Shown: positions 51,737 to 58,178 of the stretch, piece after piece
Layout of the letters: every line of letters starts with the position of its first letter
Numbering within the stretch: position 1 is the first letter of the stretch
DNA from: Lactobacillaceae bacterium UBA5807
Lineage (GTDB): Bacteria > Bacillota > Bacilli > Lactobacillales > Lactobacillaceae
Direction of reading: 5' to 3'
Assembly (NCBI GenBank): GCA_002418005.1
Contig: DIDF01000099.1
Span: forward strand, 1 to 58,178
Length of the DNA: 58,178 nucleotides
Notes under the pieces: model-generated
What the model was told of the DNA's origin: nothing
Database searches by the model: none
The model's input: the letters and a program-made list of their open reading frames with translations, nothing else
Translations under genes and position numbers: made by a program

Positions 51737-54385
51737 ATGGCTAAAAAACTTTTATTAATTGATGGAAATAGCATTGCTTTTAAAGCATTTTATGCGTTGT
51801 ATACTTCAATGGATCGATTTACTAATTCTGAGGGGTTGCATACCAGTGCCATTTATGGCTTCAATTTGATGTTAGATAAAGTTTTGGAGACTGTGAAGCC
51901 AACCGACATTCTTGTTGCCTTTGATGCCGGGAAGGTGACTTTTAGAACGAAAATGTTTGCTGAATACAAAGGCCAACGAGCTAAGACTCCAGTTGAGCTT
52001 TCAGAGCAGTTTCCGTTTATTCAAAAGCTTCTTTCTGCTAGAGGAATTAAGAGCTATCAGCTTGAGAATTATGAAGCTGATGACATCATTGGCACTCTCG
52101 CAAATAAAGCTGAAAAGAGCGGCAATTATGAGACAGTTATTGTAACCGGTGATCGTGATTTGACTCAATTAACTTCTGATAAAACAACTGTCCAGATTTC
52201 TAAAAAAGGAGTTACAGACTTAGAAGAATATACTCCTAAACATGTAGAAGATAAGCTAGGAGTTAAGCCTTCTCAAATAATTGAGATAAAGGGGCTTCGT
52301 GGTGATAATTCTGATAATTATCCCGGAGTTGAAAAAGTCGGCCCAAAAACGGCGGTAAAATTAATTCAACAATTTGGCAGTATCGACAATCTTTATAAAA
52401 ATATTGATCAAGTAAGTGGCAAAAAGTTAAAAGAGCATTTGGAAAATGATAAAGATCAGGCAATGCAAGCCAGAACTTTAGCCACAATTGATCGGGATGC
52501 GCCAATCAAAGTTTCGCTTGATGATATTAAATACCAAGGCCCTGATGTAGAAAAATTAACTGAGTTTTATGAGCAAATGGGTTTTAAATCTTTTTTGACC
52601 AAACTAAGTTCTCAACCTGAGCCCCAAAAAGCAACAACTAACATTGCTTATACAGAATTAACTCAAAATAATTTGAATCAATTAGATAAATTCAAATCCG
52701 AGGTTTCATTTCAACTTGAGATGCAGGGGGAAAACTATCATATAACTCCATTACTAGGATTTGCTATTGGCCAGGGAGATTCTTGGTATGCATCCAATGA
52801 TATTTCGTTATTAAAAACGCCCGAGTTAAAAGGCATTTTGAGCAGTGAATCGATTAAGAAAAATGTTTTTGACGCCAAACGAATCTATGTCGGGCTGCAT
52901 CGTCTTGGAATTGAACTAAATGATGTAGATTTTGATATGCTTTTAGTTTCATACCTGCTTAATACTTCTAATAATAGTAACGATGTTGGCACTGTTGCGC
53001 ATCTCCATGGCTTTCAAAACATTAAAACTGATGAAGAAGTATATGGTAAAGGCGCTAAACGTGAAATCCCGGTAGATGAGCCTTCTTTCTTGGAGCATTT
53101 GGTTCATAAAGTTAAAGCTATTGATGATCTTCATGATGGGATGTTTAAACAACTGGATGAACATAATCAATCCGATTTGTACTGGAATATTGAAATAAAA
53201 ATAGCTTTTGTTTTGGCTCATATGGAAATTGCCGGAATCAAGGTAAATTCCCAAACTTTGGTCGAAATGGGCAGTAAAATGAAAGAACGACTCAGTGAAA
53301 TTGAACAAGCCATTTACCAAAAGGCCGGCGAAGAATTTAATATTGGCTCACCAAAACAATTAGGCCATATTTTGTTTGATAAAATGCACTTACCAGTTCT
53401 CAAAAAAACCAAAACTGGTTACTCAACTTCAGTTGATGTTTTGGAAAAGCTTGCTCCAGAATCGCCAATTGTTCAAAATGTCTTGGATTATCGTCAGATT
53501 GCCAAACTTATTTCCACCTATATTGAAGGGCTTTTAAAAGTTATTCAAAGTGATTCCAAAGCTCATACCAGATATTTACAGACATTAACTCAGACGGGAA
53601 GATTGTCTTCTGTCGACCCTAACCTTCAAAATATTCCAATTAGAACAGAAGAAGGTAAACAGATAAGAAAAGCGTTTATTCCAAGCCATGATGGCTGGTA
53701 TATTTTTTCTTCCGATTATTCTCAAATCGAACTGCGAGTTTTAGCCTCTATAACTGGAGATAAAAATATGCAAGAGGCTTTTAAAGAAGACGAGGATATT
53801 CATGCCACGACAGCTCGACGAATATTCGGTTTGAAGTCAAATGCCGAAGTAACACCAAATTTGCGAAGACAAGCAAAGGCAGTTAATTTTGGCATTGTGT
53901 ACGGAATATCTGATTACGGACTTTCTCAAAACACAGGCATTTCAAGAAGTCAGGCTCATCAATTTATTCAGAAATATTTTCATGAATATCCGGGGGTAAA
54001 AAAATATACTGAAGATATTGTTAAATCTGCGCGGCAAAAGGGCTATGTTGAAACAATCACTCATCGACGGAGGTATCTTCCTGATATTAATTCCAAGAGT
54101 TATAATTTACGTTCATTTGCCGAAAGAACCGCGATGAACACGCCAATTCAAGGAAGTGCTGCGGATATCATCAAAATTGCGATGATCAATATGGAAGCAG
54201 CAATTAAGAATTTAAGAACAACTATGTTACTTCAAATTCATGATGAGTTAATTTTTGAAGTTCCTGCAGATGAGTTAGACACTGTCAAAAAACTTATTCC
54301 CAAGACGATGGATTCTGCCATTAAGCTCAAAGTTCCGTTAAAAGTTGAAAGCCACTGGGGAAAAACGTGGTATGACGCTAAATAA
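51737..54385 (+). CDS. polA: DNA polymerase I, 3'-5' exonuclease site degenerate
   Basis: An 882-residue repair and primer-removal polymerase. The 5'-3' exonuclease domain covers about residues 1-290 (DGNSIAFKAF, VTGDRDLTQL, LRGDNSDNYPG). The middle 3'-5' exonuclease-like domain keeps the fold, but the catalytic Asp of the DxE motif is Q326 (FQLEMQ), so proofreading is expected to be lost, as in Bst-type enzymes. The polymerase domain has DYSQIELRVLA (motif A), RRQAKAVNFGIVYG (motif B) and QIHDELIFE (motif C). It heads the polA-mutM-coaE-nrdR-dnaB-dnaI block. Confidence 0.97.
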   Translation: MAKKLLLIDGNSIAFKAFYALYTSMDRFTNSEGLHTSAIYGFNLMLDKVLETVKPTDILVAFDAGKVTFRTKMFAEYKGQRAKTPVELSEQFPFIQKLLSARGIKSYQLENYEADDIIGTLANKAEKSGNYETVIVTGDRDLTQLTSDKTTVQISKKGVTDLEEYTPKHVEDKLGVKPSQIIEIKGLRGDNSDNYPGVEKVGPKTAVKLIQQFGSIDNLYKNIDQVSGKKLKEHLENDKDQAMQARTLATIDRDAPIKVSLDDIKYQGPDVEKLTEFYEQMGFKSFLTKLSSQPEPQKATTNIAYTELTQNNLNQLDKFKSEVSFQLEMQGENYHITPLLGFAIGQGDSWYASNDISLLKTPELKGILSSESIKKNVFDAKRIYVGLHRLGIELNDVDFDMLLVSYLLNTSNNSNDVGTVAHLHGFQNIKTDEEVYGKGAKREIPVDEPSFLEHLVHKVKAIDDLHDGMFKQLDEHNQSDLYWNIEIKIAFVLAHMEIAGIKVNSQTLVEMGSKMKERLSEIEQAIYQKAGEEFNIGSPKQLGHILFDKMHLPVLKKTKTGYSTSVDVLEKLAPESPIVQNVLDYRQIAKLISTYIEGLLKVIQSDSKAHTRYLQTLTQTGRLSSVDPNLQNIPIRTEEGKQIRKAFIPSHDGWYIFSSDYSQIELRVLASITGDKNMQEAFKEDEDIHATTARRIFGLKSNAEVTPNLRRQAKAVNFGIVYGISDYGLSQNTGISRSQAHQFIQKYFHEYPGVKKYTEDIVKSARQKGYVETITHRRRYLPDINSKSYNLRSFAERTAMNTPIQGSAADIIKIAMINMEAAIKNLRTTMLLQIHDELIFEVPADELDTVKKLIPKTMDSAIKLKVPLKVESHWGKTWYDAK

Positions 54386-54416
54386 TTTGCAAAAGTGTTA
54401 GATTGGAGAATTAAAG

Positions 54417-55247
54417 ATGCCAGAACTACCTGAAGTTGAAACCGTTAGAAGAGGACTAACCCAATTAGTGAGTGGGGCAAAGATCAATTCGGTGGATGTC
54501 TTATATCCTAAAATGATTAATTTAACTCCTACCCATTTTGAAAAAAATTTAGCGGGGAAGAAAATCGAAAAAATTGACCGGCGCGGAAAATATTTGCTCA
54601 TAAGATTGGATCACAATTTGACACTGGTTTCGCATTTGAGAATGGAAGGTAAATATGATGTTGAACCCGAAGGAGCTCCTTTAGGTAAACATACTCATAT
54701 TGTGTTTCATTTGGCAGATGGCAGACAGCTCAGGTATAATGACACCAGAAAATTTGGCCGAATGAATCTAGTTCCAACCGGAACGGAAAATACTGTTGCT
54801 GGTTTGAAAACAATTGGTCCTGAACCGACCGAAGCCGATTTAAAATTTGATTATATGAAAAATATTTTTTCAAAAAGCAAAAAGGCAATTAAGCCGTTTC
54901 TTCTGGATCAAAGTAAAATTGCTGGTTTGGGCAATATATACGCTGATGAGGTTTTATGGATGAGCAAAATCCATCCAGAGCAGCCTGTCAACAAAGTTAC
55001 AGATCAAGAGATTGCTATTTTAAGAGAAAATATTATTAAAGAAATCAAAATGGCAATTGCTGGCCATGGGACTACTGTTCACTCTTACTCTAATGCTTAC
55101 GGCGAAGCTGGAAGTTTTCAAAATCAATTAAATGTTTACGGACGTGAAGGGCAACCTTGTCCGCGGTGTGGGACAACAATTAAAAAAATTAAGTTAGCGC
55201 AAAGAGGTACCCATTTTTGTTCTAAATGTCAGGTGGTGCACGATTAA
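54417..55247 (+). CDS. mutM: Formamidopyrimidine-DNA glycosylase
   Basis: Removes oxidised purines such as 8-oxoguanine. It has 276 residues starting MPELPEVETVRRGL, where P2 is the catalytic amine after Met removal and E3 assists. The helix-two-turn-helix and KIAGLGNIYADEVLW are present, and the C-terminal zinc finger is CPRCGTTIKK...FCSKC. It lies 31 bp after polA and its stop shares a base with coaE. Confidence 0.97.
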   Translation: MPELPEVETVRRGLTQLVSGAKINSVDVLYPKMINLTPTHFEKNLAGKKIEKIDRRGKYLLIRLDHNLTLVSHLRMEGKYDVEPEGAPLGKHTHIVFHLADGRQLRYNDTRKFGRMNLVPTGTENTVAGLKTIGPEPTEADLKFDYMKNIFSKSKKAIKPFLLDQSKIAGLGNIYADEVLWMSKIHPEQPVNKVTDQEIAILRENIIKEIKMAIAGHGTTVHSYSNAYGEAGSFQNQLNVYGREGQPCPRCGTTIKKIKLAQRGTHFCSKCQVVHD

Positions 55248-55837
55248 TGGTTAAAATTATTGGTCTCACTGGTGGAATTGCGACGGGAAAATCCGCCGTT
55301 AGTAATTTTTTGAAACAAAGCGGTATTTATGTTATTGACGCTGATCAGATTACCCATCAGGTAGAACAGCCTGGACAAAAAGGTCTTCAAGCGATTGTAA
55401 GTGAGTTTGGCAATCAAATTTTGGATGCAAATGGTGAATTAAATCGCCAGGACTTTGCAGCTAAGGTTTTTGCAAACAAGCTTTCTATGAAGAAATTAGT
55501 TAGAGCGATTAATCCTTTTATTAGGGATGAATTTTTTAATCAACTGAAAAAACATCAGACTGAAAATCTAGTCGTGTTTGATGCTCCAACGTTGTTTGAA
55601 AATGGTTTTAATGATATTGTGGATGAAATAATAGTTGTTTACTGTGATCCTGTTGTTCAGATGGCTAGATTGATCAAAAGAAATCATTTAACTGTTAGTG
55701 ATGCTTCAAAAAGGATTAACAGCCAGTGGCCCATTCAAGTTAAGTGCCAGTTGGCTGATTTTATTATTTATAATTCAAGAAATTTGCAAAACACAGAAGG
55801 TCAAGTTAAAGATTGGTTAAAAGAAGAATTAAATTAG
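55247..55837 (+). CDS. coaE: Dephospho-CoA kinase
   Basis: Last step of coenzyme A synthesis. It has 196 residues with P-loop GLTGGIATGKSAV (6-18), VIDADQITHQV and APTLFENGF. The ATG at 55247 overlaps the mutM stop by one base, and AGGTGG lies 10 nt before it; the frame open from 55226 would put 7 extra residues inside mutM and is not used. Confidence 0.95.
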   Translation: MVKIIGLTGGIATGKSAVSNFLKQSGIYVIDADQITHQVEQPGQKGLQAIVSEFGNQILDANGELNRQDFAAKVFANKLSMKKLVRAINPFIRDEFFNQLKKHQTENLVVFDAPTLFENGFNDIVDEIIVVYCDPVVQMARLIKRNHLTVSDASKRINSQWPIQVKCQLADFIIYNSRNLQNTEGQVKDWLKEELN

Positions 55838-55849
55838 GAGTGTGAAAGT

Positions 55850-56341
55850 ATGCGATGCCCTCATTGTGGTTACAATGGGTCTAAAGTTGTCGATAGTCGG
55901 CCAACCGACGATGGCCGAGTAATCAGAAGACGAAGAGAATGTGAACATTGCGGTTTTCGTTTTACGACTTTTGAAAGAGTCGAAGTTACCCCATTGTTGG
56001 TAATTAAAAAGAACGGTAATCGAGAAGAATTTAATCGCGAAAAGTTAATTAAAGGGATTGTTCGTTCTGCCGAAAAACGGCCGGTATCAATGGACCAAAT
56101 CACTAGTTTGGTAGGCAGGGTCGAAAATAAGCTTAGATCCACCGGTGAAAATGAAGTCACCAGTCAGCAAATTGGTGAGGAAGTCATGGATGAATTAGCC
56201 GATGTTGATGAAATTGCTTATATTAGATTTGCCAGTGTTTACCGGCAGTTTAAAGATATGTCTGTTTTTTATAAGGAGTTAAAAGATTTAATGGAAAAAG
56301 ATAAAAAAAGAGATAGCAAGAAAAAGACGAGTGATAAGTAA
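55850..56341 (+). CDS. nrdR: Transcriptional repressor NrdR
   Basis: A 163-residue regulator of ribonucleotide reductase genes. The zinc ribbon is C3-C6 and C31-C34 (MRCPHCGYNG, CEHCGFRF) and an ATP-cone domain follows (VIKKNGNREEFNREKL). The tail is Lys-rich. AGGAGTGTGAAAGT precedes the ATG, and the stop overlaps the dnaB start by one base. Confidence 0.97.
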   Translation: MRCPHCGYNGSKVVDSRPTDDGRVIRRRRECEHCGFRFTTFERVEVTPLLVIKKNGNREEFNREKLIKGIVRSAEKRPVSMDQITSLVGRVENKLRSTGENEVTSQQIGEEVMDELADVDEIAYIRFASVYRQFKDMSVFYKELKDLMEKDKKRDSKKKTSDK

Positions 56342-57714
56342 TGGTTTCTTCACTTAATAAACCCAGTGCAGATTCAAAATTCACAATTTTAAATTCCGCA
56401 CTGAGCTTGAATATTGATCAGGTTGTTTTAACAAATTTATATCAACCAATTATTGGTGTTCATGCAGTGGAATTGTATAATCTGTTTTGGTCGATGAGCT
56501 TAAAGGATCACAACCAAATGAGTCTCCACAAACTTTATGAGGTTCAAAGTTTGATGGATATCAGTATTGATTATTTTGTCCAGATCCGAAGAAAACTTGA
56601 GGGATTGAATTTGATTTCCACTAAGGTTTCATCCCAAAAAGCTGATTTGTTTATAGAAGTGCTGCATCTTCCTTTAACCGCGGATCAATTTTTTAACACC
56701 GATATTCTCGCGACATTATTGTTAAATAAAGTTGGCGACCAAATTTATTCTCAAATCGTAAACCGACTGATTTCTCCGTTACCTGAAATTGAGAATCTCA
56801 AAGACGTTTCGGCCAGTTTTCTTGATGAATTTAAAGTTTCAAAGGAATTGATTGATCAACGTTCAAAGGCTGTTACTGAATCTAAAAAGCTTGCTTCGGA
56901 TTTGGCAAAAAAGCCTCTCAAAATTCCGGAAAGCTCCAATGATTTTGATTTTAAACTGTTACTTAACATCTTAGATTCTTCATTCGTGGATGAGGCATCG
57001 GTTAAAGCAGCTTTTAACGTGGTTATTTCCGAACATTTGATTTATGGAATTAATGAATTAGAAATGGCCGATTTTATTAAAAAGGCTACGGATTTGAGTA
57101 CTGATCAATTAAACCCAAATCGACTGAAAAACATCATCTTAAAAAGTTATGGCACAATTTCTAATCAGGCTGGTACACGTAGTTTGAAAAAAAATGATTC
57201 TTCAAAAAATGATCCATTACAAGACTTTAGTCCTGCGACTAAGCAATTGATTTCAATTGCAAAAAAAACAGCTCCGGCAATTTTTCTTCAACAAATCAAA
57301 AAACAAAAACATGGTTTTGCGACAAGTGGGGAACAAAGGATTTTGGATGAATTGGTTTCGAAAGGAATTTTTCCAAACGATGTTTTAAATATTTTGGTTT
57401 ATCATTTGCTAATTGACGAAGATAATTCTACTATCAAGAAGAATCTTGCCGATACTATCGCTAACGATTGGGCTCAAAAAGGTGTTTCTGATGCAACGAG
57501 TGCAATAAAAGTGATTCAGGCAAGAAAAGATGGAAAAAAATTAAAACAAATTAAAACATCAGTTCATCACTATAATCGAAACAGTATAAATGAATCATTG
57601 CCGGACTGGGCTAAACAGCCTCAAAACTCTTCAAATGATTCAAATAATGAGTTGACCGATAAACAAAAGGCTCGGTTAAAAGAGCAGCTAAATAAATTAA
57701 AAAAGCAGGAGTAG
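56341..57714 (+). CDS. dnaB: Replication initiation and membrane attachment protein DnaB (DnaD family)
   Basis: A 457-residue primosome protein of the Firmicutes DnaB type (helicase loader, not the replicative helicase, which Firmicutes call DnaC). The N-terminal DDBH1 region (LNIDQVVLTNLYQPIIGVHAVE) and a C-terminal DDBH2 region (about residues 320-390) are recognisable, joined by a charged linker. It starts one base inside the nrdR stop and is followed by dnaI, the conserved partner order. Confidence 0.92.
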   Translation: MVSSLNKPSADSKFTILNSALSLNIDQVVLTNLYQPIIGVHAVELYNLFWSMSLKDHNQMSLHKLYEVQSLMDISIDYFVQIRRKLEGLNLISTKVSSQKADLFIEVLHLPLTADQFFNTDILATLLLNKVGDQIYSQIVNRLISPLPEIENLKDVSASFLDEFKVSKELIDQRSKAVTESKKLASDLAKKPLKIPESSNDFDFKLLLNILDSSFVDEASVKAAFNVVISEHLIYGINELEMADFIKKATDLSTDQLNPNRLKNIILKSYGTISNQAGTRSLKKNDSSKNDPLQDFSPATKQLISIAKKTAPAIFLQQIKKQKHGFATSGEQRILDELVSKGIFPNDVLNILVYHLLIDEDNSTIKKNLADTIANDWAQKGVSDATSAIKVIQARKDGKKLKQIKTSVHHYNRNSINESLPDWAKQPQNSSNDSNNELTDKQKARLKEQLNKLKKQE

Positions 57715-57724
57715 GTGAGTTTTT

Positions 57725-58178
57725 GTGGAGAATGTTTCAGATTCAATGAAAAAACTAATGCAGCAACATAATTTACAGGATAGTTTTAATAAAATTGTTA
57801 AAGCAGTTCAAAGTGACCCGCAAATTATTGATTTTTTAAAACAGCATCAAAACGAGTTAGAAGAAGATGCTCTTGAAAAGTCAATTGCTAAGCTGTATGA
57901 ATTTCACAGTGTCTCTGAGAAATTAAAATCTCATCAAGCCTCTTTTGCTCCAGGGTATTTGCCAAAACTAGTCGTAAGTGATCATTTAATTGATGTCACT
58001 TATACTGCCAGCCCGGAGGTAATTGCCAAACAAAAGGAAAGCGCTCTTAGTAAAAGAGTTACCACTATCGCTATGCCTAAAGACATTCGAAATGCCTCAA
58101 TTGACAATTTCGATAATACTCAAGAACGATTTAATGCGCTTTCTGAATCCTTGAAGTTCATTACTGATATGACTGCTG
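57725..58178 (+). CDS. dnaI: Primosomal protein DnaI, 5' part only
   Basis: The open frame from GTG 57725 runs to the window edge (151 codons). It has the N-terminal helicase-binding domain of DnaI (MKKLMQQHNLQDSFN, then a zinc-free helical region) and reaches the region before the AAA+ ATPase (MPKDIRNASIDNF, TQERFNALSESLKF). GGAGTAGGTGAG precedes it. It loads the replicative helicase together with DnaB. The start is chosen by the ribosome binding site and family alignment; the 3' end is outside the window. Confidence 0.9.
   Translation, partial: MENVSDSMKKLMQQHNLQDSFNKIVKAVQSDPQIIDFLKQHQNELEEDALEKSIAKLYEFHSVSEKLKSHQASFAPGYLPKLVVSDHLIDVTYTASPEVIAKQKESALSKRVTTIAMPKDIRNASIDNFDNTQERFNALSESLKFITDMTA

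Noticed and set aside
56341..57714. Replicative DNA helicase DnaB
   Set aside because: There is no RecA-like ATPase; sequence and place (nrdR-dnaB-dnaI) match the Firmicutes initiation/attachment protein that shares the name.
1..58178. Insertion sequences, transposases or a full prophage
   Set aside because: I found no transposase, integrase or phage structural frames, and no terminal inverted repeats around any gene block.

Overview
The window looks like chromosomal DNA of a low-G+C Gram-positive in the Lactobacillaceae. The signs are Firmicutes gene orders (ecsA-ecsB-trmB, yhaO-yhaN-yhaM, ytpP-ytpR-x-murC, polA-mutM-coaE-nrdR-dnaB-dnaI), an SMK-box SAM riboswitch before metK, T-boxes before leuS and argS, and an L-Lys-type MurE linked to a D-aspartate ligase (L-Lys-D-Asp cross-bridge). 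I cannot fix the genus; a Companilactobacillus-like lineage is only a guess. Most of the window is ordinary, tightly packed chromosome, with no insertion sequence and no CRISPR array.

Layout. 1-8.7 kb: a cut-off membrane gene, metK, mnmM/PAP2, leuS, the lipid II flippase murJ, and nnrD. 8.8-15.6 kb: pepV-uspA, a HAD phosphatase, a GH65 phosphorylase-pgmB pair and mscL. 15.8-25.8 kb: an accessory wall-peptide region with a secreted S53 protease, a CPBP membrane protease, a DmpA-like aminopeptidase coupled to a C39-like cysteine hydrolase, an orphan OppA-type lipoprotein, an L-Ala-D/L-Glu epimerase, a cytoplasmic NlpC/P60 endopeptidase coupled to a cytoplasmic beta-lactamase-fold hydrolase, and a small 3D-domain protein. 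25.75-26.4 kb: gene-free DNA with three successive extended -10/terminator units (small RNA candidates), a tandem repeat and tRNA-Leu(CAG). 26.4-28 kb: a membrane gene divergent from an OhrR-like MarR regulator across a palindromic operator. 28.2-33.6 kb: asnB-murE-D-Asp ligase-racD, a cross-bridge operon. 34-38.4 kb: tRNA-Gly(CCC), T-box-argS and a class A PBP. 38.5-46.7 kb: yheA, yhaO-yhaN-yhaM, a yhaH-like gene, hit and ecsAB. 46.7-51.6 kb: trmB, ytpP-ytpR, an FtsK/SftA-like gene lacking its motor, murC and a Bax-inhibitor-1 protein. 51.7-58.2 kb: the DNA replication and repair block, ending inside dnaI.

The strongest themes are (1) peptidoglycan: murJ, murE, murC, the D-Asp/D-Asn bridge genes, a bifunctional PBP and a probable stem-peptide salvage island; (2) tRNA and translation control by three cis-acting RNA leaders; and (3) candidate novelties: the three tandem short transcription units, the motorless FtsK-gamma protein, the regulator-operator pair at 27.1 kb, and the unusual composition of the wall-peptide island. 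Coordinates and motifs were read directly from the sequence; family names rest on recognition by eye, not database searches.
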